Positions 8,972-18,800 of a DNA stretch of 64,000 bases are shown here, piece by piece. The position numbers and the translations under genes were made by a program. Source of the DNA: an uncultured Oscillospiraceae bacterium (lineage in GTDB: Bacteria; Bacillota; Clostridia; Oscillospirales; Acutalibacteraceae); NCBI GenBank assembly GCA_900549825.1, contig URQB01000001.1:1-64000 (forward strand), given 5' to 3'. Each line of letters opens with the position of its first letter. The first letter of the stretch is position 1. Below the pieces are notes generated by a model. That model had not been told where the DNA came from and made no database searches. It was given only the letters and a program-made list of their open reading frames with translations.

Positions 8972-9085
8972 GGACAGCCTCCCCGTAAATGTTGTATGAT
9001 AGGATGTAATGACGAACGGAATGCGCGGCAGGGATCATTTTCCCCGTTTCCTCTTCGGGAATGCGGCTGGCATGCGTTCACAGTA

Positions 9086-9100
9086 TGTTATAGTATAACA
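9086..9100. promoter_or_regulatory. Palindrome between divergent genes
   Basis: TGTTATAGTATAACA is a perfect 7-1-7 palindrome. It lies midway between the divergent dacF and metallophosphoesterase genes and contains -10-like boxes on both strands (TATAGT/TATACT). It may be an operator or overlapping -10 boxes. No clean -35 was found at 17 bp. Confidence 0.4.
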
Positions 9101-9170
9101 GTATTGCGGTGAAAAGGAAACCATTTTCCACTCTTTTCCGCATAGAAGCACTAACACGGAGGGATTCTCA

Positions 9171-9866
9171 ATGGTTTATGTTACCGGCGACATGCACGGC
9201 GACGCCGATCGCTTCAGCGACCCGCGCCTGAAAAAGCTCAAAAAGGGAGATACGCTGCTCGTCTGCGGCGACTTCGGTTTTCTCTGGAACGGAAGCAAAG
9301 CGGAGCAAAAGCTTTTAAAGCAAATCGGCAGCAAAAAATACAACGTCTGCTTTCTCGACGGGACACATGAAAATTTTGAATTGCTGAAGGGCTATGATGT
9401 CACGGAATGGAACGGCGGCAAGGTGCAGCAGATCTATAAAAACCTGTACCATCTGATGCGCGGCCAGATCTACGAGCTCGAGGGCCTGAAAATCTTCACC
9501 ATGGGCGGCGGCGAAAGCCCGGATATCGACATCCGCTTTGATAACGACACCTGGTCCCGCGACGAAATTCCCACGCAGGCCGAGCTTCTTGAGGGCGCGG
9601 ACAATCTGGAAAAGGTCGACTGCAAGGTCGATATCATCCTCACGCACGAGCCGCCCGCTACGATCAAGGGCTTTCTCAAGCTCAAGGAAAAGGGATCGGT
9701 GCGCGTGACGGCGCTCAATGCCTATTTTGAAGAGCTCGGCAAATCGGCAACCTTTCAAAAATGGTATTTCGGCAGCATGCATGTCGATAAATATATCTCC
9801 AGCACGCATACCGCGGTTTTTACACATATCCTCGACGTCCGCACGGGCGAGCAGATTCGGAAATAA
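9171..9866 (+). CDS. Calcineurin-like metallophosphoesterase
   Basis: 231 aa, cytoplasmic, no signal peptide. Family motifs in order: TGDMHGD (D-x-H, residues 6-11), VCGDFGFLW (GD), GTHEN (a GNHE variant, about 64-68), LTHEPP, and SMHVDKY where the usual GH-x-H is expected. These residues bind two metal ions in phosphodiesterases and protein phosphatases of this fold. The last motif is weaker than usual, so full activity is not certain. The ribosome site is GGAGG, 8 nt before the ATG. It is monocistronic with a strong terminator. The substrate is unknown. Confidence 0.85.
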   Translation: MVYVTGDMHGDADRFSDPRLKKLKKGDTLLVCGDFGFLWNGSKAEQKLLKQIGSKKYNVCFLDGTHENFELLKGYDVTEWNGGKVQQIYKNLYHLMRGQIYELEGLKIFTMGGGESPDIDIRFDNDTWSRDEIPTQAELLEGADNLEKVDCKVDIILTHEPPATIKGFLKLKEKGSVRVTALNAYFEELGKSATFQKWYFGSMHVDKYISSTHTAVFTHILDVRTGEQIRK

Positions 9867-9885
9867 TTCCAGAAATACGATATCC

Positions 9886-9927
9886 AAAAAAACCGCCTGT
9901 TTCCAAGTTGGAAGCAGGCGGTTTTTC
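9886..9927. terminator. Bidirectional terminator between convergent genes
   Basis: AAAAACCGCCTG pairs with CAGGCGGTTTTT in a long stem with a TTCC/GGAA extension. It serves the metallophosphoesterase (+) and the MocR gene (-), which converge here. Confidence 0.88.
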
Positions 9928-9935
9928 TCGCGATT

Positions 9936-11333
9936 TTACATCCTTTCCTCTCCCGATACGCCTCCCTCTATCACTGCCCTGAGGCACTTCATCGCCGCTT
10001 CAAAATCGCCCATCGGTACGCCTGCGCTCGCAAGCAGAAGGCAGGCTGTGCCCGCTTCAGGGGTTTCTTCCGCCCGAACGGCAATGCCCGCGCGCAGCGC
10101 CCGCTGCCGGATGTGCTCCACCGATTCTGTCCGTTTCAGCTCAAGGCGCACCATCAGGCCGGAGGCGCACACCTCCGCCCCTGCCCGGTCTTCAAACGCC
10201 TTCCGCGCCGCCTCGCACAGCACCCGGCTTTTATTCATATAGAGCTTGCGCGCCTTTCGGATCTGGGAGGAAAGATGCCCATCCCGGATAAACTGGCACA
10301 GGGCGATCTGCTCCGCCTTGGAGGCTGTTTGGTTATACAGCCCTCCCTTTTTTTCATATGCATCCATCAGGGAAGCGGGAAGGACCATAAAGCTCAGGCG
10401 CAGGGAGGGCAGCAGAAGCTTGGAAAAAGTGCTCATATAGATCACGCTCCGGCCCCCGTCCAGCCCCTGCAGCGAGGGCACCGGATGGGTAAAATAGCGG
10501 AACTCGCTGTCGTAGTCGTCCTCCAGCACCAGGCACTCGCTGCGCTGCGCCACCTGCAGGAGCTTCAGCCTCTGTGCAACCGGCATCACATTACCTGTCG
10601 CATCCATATGGGAAGGAGAGGTATACACCAGACGGATACCATCCCGCTCCAAAATGGAAAAATCGCCCTTCTGCTGCGCATAATGGCGCACCGGGAAGCC
10701 GTGATCTTCAAACACTGCGCGCCCCTGTGCAAAAGCATTGTTCCAGAAGCCGACCGGCGCCCGCTCCCCCAGCAATGCGCAAAGAATATGCAGAAGGCTC
10801 TGCACACCTGCACCGACCACGATCTGCTCCGGGGTGCAGACAACGTTCCGGCTTTTCGCCACATAGCTGCAAAGAGCCACCCGGAGGTCGGGCTCGCCCT
10901 GCGGCTCGCCATAGGTGAGCAGCCGCCCGTCCGCGCGCAGCGCGCTTTTGATATATCTTCGCCAAAGCGCAAAATCGAAGCTCTCCGCATCCACGGAAGC
11001 GGACGCGAAATCATAACGGATTTGAGGCGACGCCTGATGGGGCCGCGGCCTTGCCTGCGACCCGCCGGGTTCCAGCGGATAATCCAGGCTGGAGGCGTAA
11101 AACCCGCTCTGCGGCTTGGCAATGACATAGCCCTCCGCCGCCAGCTGTAAATAGGCCGCTTCCACCGTGGTGCGGCTTACCTCCAGCTCCTGCGCGCATC
11201 GCCGGATAGAGGGCAGCTTGGCCCCGGCAGCTAGCTTTCCGGTTGCAATCAAATCCTTATAATAGCTGTAAACGCGCAGATAGAGCGGTTCATTTCGAGT
11301 AGCCTCCTGTAGAAGCAAATCATTATTTTTCAT
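9936..11333 (-). CDS. MocR/PdxR-type GntR regulator with aminotransferase domain
   Basis: 465 aa. The N-terminal winged helix is of the GntR type (LSIRRCAQELEVSRTTVEAAYLQLAAEGY, with P in place of the second residue; about 40-70). It is joined to a fold-type I aminotransferase-like domain (about 115-460) that binds PLP. Seen: the LVYTSPSHMDATG block, EDDYDSEFRY and the Schiff-base lysine in STFSKLLLPSLRLSF. Family members sense PLP or amino-acid adducts and often control vitamin B6 or GABA genes. I use the ATG at 11333; the open frame extends 33 codons upstream but would exceed the family length. The divergent neighbour at 11476 is a candidate target. A pyridoxamine kinase lies 27 kb away in this window, but nothing here links the two. 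Confidence 0.9.
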   Translation of the reverse strand: MKNNDLLLQEATRNEPLYLRVYSYYKDLIATGKLAAGAKLPSIRRCAQELEVSRTTVEAAYLQLAAEGYVIAKPQSGFYASSLDYPLEPGGSQARPRPHQASPQIRYDFASASVDAESFDFALWRRYIKSALRADGRLLTYGEPQGEPDLRVALCSYVAKSRNVVCTPEQIVVGAGVQSLLHILCALLGERAPVGFWNNAFAQGRAVFEDHGFPVRHYAQQKGDFSILERDGIRLVYTSPSHMDATGNVMPVAQRLKLLQVAQRSECLVLEDDYDSEFRYFTHPVPSLQGLDGGRSVIYMSTFSKLLLPSLRLSFMVLPASLMDAYEKKGGLYNQTASKAEQIALCQFIRDGHLSSQIRKARKLYMNKSRVLCEAARKAFEDRAGAEVCASGLMVRLELKRTESVEHIRQRALRAGIAVRAEETPEAGTACLLLASAGVPMGDFEAAMKCLRAVIEGGVSGEERM

Positions 11334-11475
11334 AACTGTCCCGTCCAGAATGAATATTTTATCATGTTTTTCATATCCAGTTCCAGTATAACGGCCCTTC
11401 TCCTGTTTTGCAAGGCTTCGCACATATTTCACCCGTGATTGCAGACACTAACAAAAACAATGAGGAGTGATTTCT

Positions 11476-11922
11476 ATGCCGGCAGAACCGCAGGACCGCA
11501 ATATCGAATGCTTGAATAAAATCTATCAGGGCGCGCAGATGGGGTGCGAATCCATCTCCTGCCTGACGGAAAAGGTGACAGACGCAGAGCTTCTCAAAGA
11601 CCTGCACGAGCAGCACGACCAGTATGCAAAGATCTCCTGCCAGGCCACGCAGGCGCTTTCCCAGCGCAAGGCCGTTCCAAAGGATAAGGGCCCGCTCGCG
11701 CAGGCAAGCCTCTGGTCGGGCGTACAGCTCAACACCCTGATGGATAAATCTGCAAACCATATTGCGGAGATCATGATCAACGGCAGCACAATGGGCCTCA
11801 TCGAGACGACGCGCACCATGAAGCAATATTCCGACGTGCAGCCGGAAATCCAGTCGCTCGGGCAGGCGCTCATCCAGACGGAGGAATCGGGCATCCAGAA
11901 AATGAAGCAATATCTATCCTGA
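11476..11922 (+). CDS. Helical protein of unknown function
   Basis: 148 aa, cytoplasmic, with no signal peptide or membrane segment. Four long predicted helices (about 7-35, 38-62, 82-105 and 110-145) suggest a ferritin-like or four-helix bundle shape. Three cysteines sit near the N-terminus (ECLNKIYQGAQMGCESISC) and one more at about residue 55. I do not recognise the family with confidence. The ribosome site GAGGAG is 8 nt before the ATG at 11476; an in-frame GTG at 11467 overlaps that site and is not the start. It is transcribed away from the MocR regulator and ends at a strong terminator, so it is a single-gene unit. Confidence 0.75.
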   Translation: MPAEPQDRNIECLNKIYQGAQMGCESISCLTEKVTDAELLKDLHEQHDQYAKISCQATQALSQRKAVPKDKGPLAQASLWSGVQLNTLMDKSANHIAEIMINGSTMGLIETTRTMKQYSDVQPEIQSLGQALIQTEESGIQKMKQYLS

Positions 11923-11943
11923 TGAGACGTCCGACAAAGGAAG

Positions 11944-11980
11944 AAACGGGCCGCACAGTTTTCTGTGCGGCCCGTTTTTA
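11944..11980. terminator. Bidirectional terminator
   Basis: AACGGGCCGCACAG pairs with CTGTGCGGCCCGTT around TTTT and ends in a T tract. It is shared by the helical-protein gene (+) and nth (-); its right edge touches the nth stop codon. Confidence 0.9.
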
Positions 11981-12616
11981 AGCCGTTTCCACGCCCTTTT
12001 TCGGGCAAAATTCCGCCATGCAGCAACCCTTGCACATCGCCTTGCGCGCCGTGCAGCAGGCGCGCCCATGCAGCACGCAGCGGTGGCAGAAATCGTTGCT
12101 CTCCTCCGGGGGCAGGAGCTTGCGCATCTCCACCTCGACCTTGTACGGATCTTTCGTATCGACGAATCCCATCCGGTTTGACATCCGGATAAAATGCGTG
12201 TCCGCCACAACCGCCGGCTTACCGTAAACGTCGCCCACGATCAGATTTGCCGTCTTCCGCCCAACCCCGGGCAGGGTCGTGAGCGCTTCCACCGTATCCG
12301 GCACCACGCCGCCGAATGTATCGCGGATTTTCTGGGACATGCCGATGATATCCCGCGCCTTGCCGTGGTAAAAGCCGCAGGAGTGGATGATCTCCTCCAC
12401 ATCCTCCACCTTCGCCCCGCAGAAGGCCTCCAGCGTCGGATACTTTTCAAACAGTACCGGCGTTACGAGATTCACCCGCGCATCCGTGCACTGCGCGGAG
12501 AGGCGCGTAGCAATAAGCAGCTGCAATGGCTCCTCGGCGCGCAGGGAACAGATCGCATCCGGATATTCTTTTTTCAGCGCGTCTACGGCAAGGCGCGCAC
12601 GTTCTTTCTTTGTCAT
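11978..12616 (-). CDS. nth: Endonuclease III (DNA glycosylase/AP lyase)
   Basis: 212 aa. Excises oxidised pyrimidines and cuts abasic sites in base excision repair. Helix-hairpin-helix LPGVGRKTAN carries the catalytic lysine K121, D139 is in VADTH, and the [4Fe-4S] loop C188-x6-C195-x2-C198-x5-C204 is complete. Start is the ATG at 12616 (MTKKERARLAVDAL) behind AGAAGG. The open frame runs a further 56 codons upstream through low-complexity Arg/Lys codons that include the promoter, so those are not translated. It is divergent from glyA. Confidence 0.95.
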   Translation of the reverse strand: MTKKERARLAVDALKKEYPDAICSLRAEEPLQLLIATRLSAQCTDARVNLVTPVLFEKYPTLEAFCGAKVEDVEEIIHSCGFYHGKARDIIGMSQKIRDTFGGVVPDTVEALTTLPGVGRKTANLIVGDVYGKPAVVADTHFIRMSNRMGFVDTKDPYKVEVEMRKLLPPEESNDFCHRCVLHGRACCTARKAMCKGCCMAEFCPKKGVETA

Positions 12617-12688
12617 GAAAAGCCTTCTTTCTCGAGCCAGGCATATTACGCATAGAACCAGGCTGCCCAGCCGGTATGTTTCGGCTTT

Positions 12689-12717
12689 ATTATACTGTAT
12701 TCCGCCAAATCCGCCAA
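12689..12717 (-). promoter_or_regulatory. nth promoter
   Basis: Minus strand: TTGGCG (12717-12712), a 17-bp spacer and TATAAT (12694-12689). The expected start near 12682 gives a leader of about 65 nt and confirms the shorter nth start. Confidence 0.65.
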
Positions 12718-12783
12718 CCCTTTCTCCTGCAAATTTCCTCTTCCGCTTTCTTCCTGCGCGGCTCCTTCCCGCGCATCTTTGCA

Positions 12784-12812
12784 TTGAATTCTGTTTTTAA
12801 CTATGATATGAT
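12784..12812 (+). promoter_or_regulatory. glyA promoter
   Basis: TTGAAT (12784-12789), a 17-bp spacer and TATGAT (12807-12812). The -10 lies within the short inverted repeat AACTAT-N6-ATAGTT, a possible operator. Confidence 0.65.
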
Positions 12813-12866
12813 AGTTATAATATTGTTTTCTGATCTGAAAGAGTGAAAGGAAGGACGTTACGCGTT

Positions 12867-14117
12867 ATGTACAGTGAAATTCTCGACACCATCGGCTTTG
12901 TCTCTCGCTTCGACCCGGTGGTCGGCGAAGCGATGCAGCAGGAGCTCGGCCGCCAGCAGCGCAACATCGAGCTGATCGCATCCGAAAACTTCGTCTCCCC
13001 GGCCGTTATGGCCGCAATGGGCAGCGTACTGACCAACAAGTATGCGGAGGGCTATCCGGGCAAGCGCTATTACGGCGGCTGCCAGTATGTCGATATCGTT
13101 GAAAAGATTGCCATTGAGCGCGCAAAGGAGCTGTTCGGCGCGGAATGCGTCAATGTTCAGCCCCATTCCGGCGCACAGGCAAATATGGCCGTCTATTTTG
13201 CGCTGATCCATCCCGGCGACACGGTCATGGGCATGAATCTGGCGCACGGCGGCCATCTGACGCACGGTTCCCCGGTGAACATGTCCGGCAAATATTTCAA
13301 TTTTGTTCCCTATGGTGTCAATGAGGATGGCTATATCGATTATGAAGCCTTTGCTCAAGAGGCACTGAAGGTGAAGCCGAAGCTGATTGTAGCCGGTGCG
13401 TCCGCTTATCCGCGCATCATCGACTTTGAGCGGATCGGCGAGATTGCCAAGAGCGCAGGCGCATACCTGATGGTTGATATGGCGCATATCGCCGGCCTCG
13501 TCGCAGCGGGGCTGCACCCCTCTCCTGTGCCCTATGCCGACGTTGTCACGACGACGACGCACAAGACCCTGCGCGGCCCGCGCGGCGGTATGATCCTCTC
13601 CAAGGAGGAATTCGGCCCCGCAATCAATAAAGCGATCTTCCCCGGCACACAGGGCGGCCCGCTGATGCACACCATCGCGGCGAAGGCCGTGTGCTTCGGC
13701 GAAGCGCTCAAGCCGGAATTCAAGGCCTATCAGCAGACAATCCTCGACAATGCAAAGGCGCTTGCAAACGGCCTTATCTCCCGCGGCGTGGATCTCGTCT
13801 CCGGCGGGACGGATAACCACCTCATGCTCGTCGACCTGCGCTCCCTCCATGTCACCGGCAAAGAGCTCGAGCACCGTTTGGACGAAGTTTATATCACGGC
13901 CAACAAGAATGCCATTCCAAACGATCCTGAGAAGCCCTTCGTCACCAGCGGCCTGCGCCTCGGCACAGCCGCGGCCACCACAAGGGGTCTGCAGGCAGAG
14001 GATATGGATACGATTGCAGACTGCATCAAGCTCGCGGCAACCGATTTTGCTACCAGGGCAGATGAAATTCGCGCCCGTGTAACGGCGATCTGCGAAAAAT
14101 ACCCGCTGTACCGCTGA
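12867..14117 (+). CDS. glyA: Serine hydroxymethyltransferase
   Basis: 416 aa. A PLP enzyme that converts serine and tetrahydrofolate to glycine and methylene-THF, the main one-carbon source for purines, thymidylate and methionine. Seen: QRNIELIASENFVSPAV at the N-terminus, YAEGYPGKRYYGG, the PLP region MVDMAHIAGLVAAG and TTTTHKTLRGPRGG with the Schiff-base lysine near residue 231. The start is the ATG at 12867 behind AAAGGAAGG; an in-frame GTG at 12843 precedes the ribosome site. Functionally it uses the folate made by the fol operon at 33-35 kb. Confidence 0.97.
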   Translation: MYSEILDTIGFVSRFDPVVGEAMQQELGRQQRNIELIASENFVSPAVMAAMGSVLTNKYAEGYPGKRYYGGCQYVDIVEKIAIERAKELFGAECVNVQPHSGAQANMAVYFALIHPGDTVMGMNLAHGGHLTHGSPVNMSGKYFNFVPYGVNEDGYIDYEAFAQEALKVKPKLIVAGASAYPRIIDFERIGEIAKSAGAYLMVDMAHIAGLVAAGLHPSPVPYADVVTTTTHKTLRGPRGGMILSKEEFGPAINKAIFPGTQGGPLMHTIAAKAVCFGEALKPEFKAYQQTILDNAKALANGLISRGVDLVSGGTDNHLMLVDLRSLHVTGKELEHRLDEVYITANKNAIPNDPEKPFVTSGLRLGTAAATTRGLQAEDMDTIADCIKLAATDFATRADEIRARVTAICEKYPLYR

Positions 14118-14127
14118 GTCAATTCCG

Positions 14128-14162
14128 AAAGCCGCCGGGCAAATGGTACCCACCGGCTTTTC
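14128..14162 (+). terminator. glyA terminator
   Basis: AAAGCCG (14128-14134) pairs with CGGCTTT (14154-14160), with extra CGG/CCG pairing inside. The T tract is short. Confidence 0.6.
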
Positions 14163-14221
14163 ATGGATTCATTTCTTGCGCTGGGGCCGCCTTTCCGGCG
14201 ATGCTGCAAGGAGGTGTGCCA

Positions 14222-15040
14222 ATGCCTGTCGCGCTTGAACAGTTCTGCATCACGCTCCCCCATTTTGATCTGGCCCGTACACTAGACTGCGGCCAGGCCT
14301 TCCGCTGGGGGCGCCTGGCGGATGGCGCCTTTCACGGCGTCGCCTTTGGCCGCCCGCTAACGGTCCGGCAGGCGGGAGACCGGCTCTTTTTTTCCTGTGG
14401 GCAGGCGGATTTTGAAGAAATCTGGTGCCACTATTTCGATCTTGATAGAGATTATGACGCCCTCTGTGAAAGCTTTCGTGCAGATCCGGTGATGCGGCGG
14501 GCACTCGCTGCCTGCCCGGGCATCCGGGTCCTGCGGCAGGAGCCTTGGGAGGCGCTGTGCTCCTTCATCATCTCCCAAAACAACCATATCCCCCGCATCA
14601 AGGGGATCATCGGGCGCTTATGTGAAACATTTGGCGAGCCTCTGGGCGGAGGGGATTTTGCTTTTCCCTCCCCGGAACGGCTTGCCGCCCTGACCGTTTC
14701 CGACTTGGCACCTCTGCGTGCCGGATTCCGTGCGGGCTACATCCTGGATGCGGCGCGGAAAACCGCCTCGGGAGAGGTCCGCCTCGAATCCCTTTCCGCC
14801 ATGCCGCTGGAACAGGCACGCGCCGTCCTGCAGCAAATCCGAGGCGTGGGGCCGAAGGTCGCGGAATGCGCCCTGCTCTACGGCTGCGGCCGTACGGACG
14901 CGTTCCCCGTAGACGTGTGGATGAAGCGTGTGCTGGCGGAATGCTACCCGGAGGGGCTTCCCGCCTGCATGCAAGGCAATGAGGGCATCGCGCAGCAATA
15001 CCTGTTTGAATGGAGACGCACGCAAATATCAAACAATTAA
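14222..15040 (+). CDS. 8-oxoguanine DNA glycosylase (OGG1-like)
   Basis: 272 aa. Removes oxidised guanine and nicks the abasic site. The N-terminal OGG domain (LDCGQAFRWG, about 22-30) is followed by the helix-hairpin-helix IRGVGPKVAECALLYGCG with catalytic K212 and by D231 in FPVDVWMKR. SFIISQNNHIPRI (about 114-126) is also typical. The start is the ATG at 14222 behind AAGGAGG. With nth at 12 kb this gives two oxidative-damage glycosylases in a short stretch around glyA, although they are not co-transcribed. Confidence 0.9.
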   Translation: MPVALEQFCITLPHFDLARTLDCGQAFRWGRLADGAFHGVAFGRPLTVRQAGDRLFFSCGQADFEEIWCHYFDLDRDYDALCESFRADPVMRRALAACPGIRVLRQEPWEALCSFIISQNNHIPRIKGIIGRLCETFGEPLGGGDFAFPSPERLAALTVSDLAPLRAGFRAGYILDAARKTASGEVRLESLSAMPLEQARAVLQQIRGVGPKVAECALLYGCGRTDAFPVDVWMKRVLAECYPEGLPACMQGNEGIAQQYLFEWRRTQISNN

Positions 15041-15052
15041 AAACGAGAGCGC

Positions 15053-15098
15053 AAAAAGCACCGCCGCGGAACCAGTGAATTCCGCGGCGGTGCTTTTT
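15053..15098. terminator. Bidirectional terminator
   Basis: AAAAAGCACCGCCGCGGAA pairs with TTCCGCGGCGGTGCTTTTT around a short loop. It lies between the OGG gene (+) and the convergent tetR-type gene (-). Confidence 0.9.
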
Positions 15099-15119
15099 GG
15101 TCAGATAGGATCGGATTCG

Positions 15120-15755
15120 TTAAGTCGCGTCCGCCTCGCCCTGCTGAAGGACCAACTCGCCGGAAACAGTATCCCGTGAAAAAATTTCGCGGAACTTTAC
15201 GCGAATTTCAGCCGTTTGCCGGTCAAAAATCGCCTCGTCCCTCGAGGCGGCAAACAGTGTCACCGCGGCAAACAGATCTTCGATCAAAAGCAGGCATTCA
15301 TATCGGCTCGCTTCATCCATTTCGAACTGGGGGAGCTCCCGCCAGACGAACTGGGCGATTCCCAGCAGCTTTTCCGAGCAGTCGGACGGCGTATCCTTCT
15401 GGAGGATCAGCATGACCAGCAGTCGGACATCCGCCATATTCTCCTTGAGCGCCTGAATACAGAAATCCAGAAAATGCATGACCTGCGACTTCTCTATGAA
15501 AGTGATTCCGGAATCCGTCAGGAGCGTTTCTACCTTCAGCACGAGGCGGTCCACAACTGCCTTGAGCAAATCCGATTTGCCCGCGTAATAGTGGTAGATT
15601 CCGCTCGGAACCACCTTGGCACGATCCGCAATCATCTGAATCGTAGTGGCCGCATAGCCATAATCGGAAAACAACTGTGTTGAAGCAGTTAAAATCCGCT
15701 CAATTGCATCCTCGCGCATCGCGTCAAACTTATCCCGTTTGCGTTCCGTGGCCAT
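15120..15755 (-). CDS. TetR family transcriptional regulator
   Basis: 211 aa. The N-terminal helix-turn-helix is typical (ILTASTQLFSDYGYAATTIQMIADRAKVVPSGIYHYYAGKSDLLKAV, about 20-66, in the usual F-x-x-x-G-(Y/F)-x-x-T-(T/S) and Y-x-x-F/A-x-x-K pattern). The all-helical C-terminal part is the ligand/dimer domain; its ligand cannot be read. It lies downstream of, and on the same strand as, the GH2 beta-galactosidase but has its own promoter. Control of that gene is a plausible inference only. Confidence 0.9.
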   Translation of the reverse strand: MATERKRDKFDAMREDAIERILTASTQLFSDYGYAATTIQMIADRAKVVPSGIYHYYAGKSDLLKAVVDRLVLKVETLLTDSGITFIEKSQVMHFLDFCIQALKENMADVRLLVMLILQKDTPSDCSEKLLGIAQFVWRELPQFEMDEASRYECLLLIEDLFAAVTLFAASRDEAIFDRQTAEIRVKFREIFSRDTVSGELVLQQGEADAT

Positions 15756-15784
15756 TCACTTCTCATCCCTTTCTCTCTGCCGTC

Positions 15785-15813
15785 ATTGTACCATATTGGA
15801 AAAAGGCGCTCAA
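15785..15813 (-). promoter_or_regulatory. Promoter of the tetR-type gene
   Basis: Minus strand: TTGAGC (15813-15808), a 17-bp spacer and TACAAT (15790-15785), 30 bp before the ATG at 15755. The short leader has GGGATGAGAAG as a weak ribosome site. Confidence 0.6.
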
Positions 15814-15837
15814 TAGCTCCTTTTCAGAATTTAAAAA

Positions 15838-18800
15838 TTAGTCACAAATTCCGCACTCCTCCAGCGGGGAGATCGTGAAACGGAAGCCATAGGGCACGCC
15901 GCTGTGCAGGATATAGGGCTCGCGCAGGCATGCCATGCCGGGCATATCCCCACCTACGCCGCATTGCCGCGCATCCAGATACAGGAAGGTATTTTCCTCT
16001 CTTATAAGCTCATGCTGGTGCCGCGCTTTTTCCAGCGCCTCCAGGCTGTAATGATGCGCGCTAAATTCAAACACCGTGCCCGGCAGCGCCCTGAAGCAGA
16101 GGCCGGAGCCATCCTCCCTGCGGATTTCCAGGCTTCTTGCATCCACGCGGTTGCCATTTTCCTGCGGGCGCATATAGGGTGTTTCCAATTCGGCTACAGT
16201 CGCCTCGTACCGCCCGATCTTCGCGCCGGTCTTCCTGTCGCAATAGGTCTCCTGGAAGCCGCGGCCATACCAGCTCACTCGATCAAGCCCGGCGGGCAGG
16301 GTCATGCGCAGGCCGACCCGCAGCAAATTCAGCGCAAGCGACGAAGCCATATGCTGCACCACAATCGTGCCGTCCGGCAGAAAGCGATACTGCGTTCCCA
16401 CCTTCCGGGTAAAGGGCGTAAACCATTTGACGCTGACAACCGCTTCATTGCCCGCTCCCTGCGAAACCGTCACGCTGCGCGTACGCAGCGCCCTGTTGGC
16501 GAGCTTCCACTGATTGGAGGGATTCACAGGGGCGAACTGCGGGGCGAAATTAAAGGTACCAATATCGTTATCCGTCAGCGCACGGAAGAAATTCGGGCGT
16601 AGCCCGCCCCCCTGTACCAGATAGGGCTTGCCGTCGTAGGAAAGTGTCGTCATGACGCCGTCCTCAAACACAACGTTGAACCGGCCGCCGCTGATATAAA
16701 TAAATTTTCCGCTGTGCTTGAATTTAATTGCCGGGCCTTTCCGAATCGCCCGGGTATCCACCTCCTTTTTCAGGATGAATTGATCCCATGCGGTTTCAGA
16801 ACCGGCCGGCGCCCATGGTGCTTCCTCTTTTGTGACAAACGACACAGTCAACACACATTCCGCCGCCGGCAGATCCGCCAGGTCATAGGGCAGCGTGAGC
16901 TCCGCCGATGCGCCGGGCTGGATCTTAAGCTCATCGATCCGCCCCTCCTGGACGGTCTCGCCCGCCGCCTGTACCGTCCAGACCAGCGAAAAGCCGGTCA
17001 GATCAGTAAAGAGGAATTTATTGTGCACCATGATCTTGCCGCTGAGCAGGTTCTGCTCCTCTGCCCTGATCGGCTGGTAGACCTTTTTCACCTCATAATA
17101 GGAGGGGTGGGGCGTCCTGTCCGCTGCGACGATCCCGTTCGCGCAGAAATACCCGCTCGTCGCCCCTTCGCCGAAATCGCCGCCGTAGAGCCACTGGTCC
17201 ACGCCGTTTTCCCGCTTGTGGATCGACTGGTCGACAAAATCCCAGATAAAGCCGCCGCAGAGATTGTCGTATTGTTCAAAGGCATCCATGAACTCCTGGA
17301 AATTGCCCAGGCTATTTTCCATCGCGTGCGCGAATTCACACAATACAACCGGCTTGCCCTTATACATTCCAGCGGTAATCGGCTTATTGTCCGCCGCAAG
17401 GGAGTTGGCGATATTTTCAAACATCGACACGGTGATCGGCTGGCGGGTGCCAAGCTTTTCCATCATCTCACCGTTGGGATACATCCGGCTGATAAAATCC
17501 GAGGTCGTCAGGTCAAAATCTCCTTCATAGTGGACTGGGCGGGAATCGTCGTGATAGAGGATCGCCTGCTTCATATATTTGAAGTTTTCGCCGTCGCCCG
17601 CCTCGTTGCCGAGTGACCAGATGCACACGCAGGCATGGTTGCGGTCGCGGATGACCATGCGGCGTGCGCGATCCACGACAGCCTGCGTCCACATCGGGTT
17701 GCTGCCTGGCACATCCTTGCGGCGCACGCCGTGCGTCTCCATATCGCACTCATCCATCACATAGAAGCCGTATTCATCGCACAGCTCATAGAAAAACGGA
17801 TCGTCCGGGTAATGGCTGGTGCGGATCGCATTGATATTTGCGCGCTTCATGAGGTTCATATCCTCATAATACCGCTCGCGCGGCACAGCCCAGCCGTGAT
17901 CCGGATCAAAATCGTGGCGGTTGACACCCTTAAGCAACACAGGGCTTCCGTTGATCAGAAGCTGCTCGCCCCTGATCTCAACCCGCTTGAAGCCGATGCG
18001 CACGCTCTTGCAGGAGAGCACCTGTCCGCCCCTGCTCAGTGTCAGCACCAGCGTATAGAGATGCGGCGTTTCCGCAGACCATTTCAGTGGCTTTTCGATG
18101 TCGGCAGTGAAGAAGCTGCGCGTGCCGCCCGGCAGCGCCACCAGCTCCAGAGGCTCCAGCTCGGCCTTCGTCCCGCCGACGAGCGCCGCCTCCAGCACAA
18201 TATCCTCCACAGCCTCTTTGCCGAAATTGACCACGCCCGTCCAAACGCTGAGGGTCGCATCCTCGCAGGCCTCATCCAGCTCTGCCCGCGCATAGAAATC
18301 GCGCAGGTAGATGTCATTTTCCGCATAGAGATACACCTCGCGGTAAATTCCGCTGAGGAACCACATATCCTGATCCTCGAGATAGGTGCCGTCTGAATAA
18401 CGGTATACCTCCGCAGTCAGCTGGTTCTCTCCTTCATGGACATAGTCCGTAATGCGGAACTCCGCAGGCGTCATAGAGCCCTGTGAATAGCCGACTTGCC
18501 TGCCGTTAAGATAGAGGAAAAACGCGGATTTGACCGCTCCGAAGTGGATGAAGAGCTGCTTTCCCTCCCATTCCGCAGGAACGGTAAACGTCCTGCGGTA
18601 AATGCCGACCTCGTTTTTGGCATGATTGATGGCCGGGATCTTATCCCTGGCCGTTTCGATGGCATCCGGATAGCTGGAGGAAAGATACACGGGCTTCCCA
18701 TAGCCCTGCAGCTGCCACACGCCGGGCACCTCGATTTCGTTCCAGGCTCCGTCGTCAAAATCCTCCGCCTGGAAATGCTCCGGCAGCCCTTCTACGCCCA

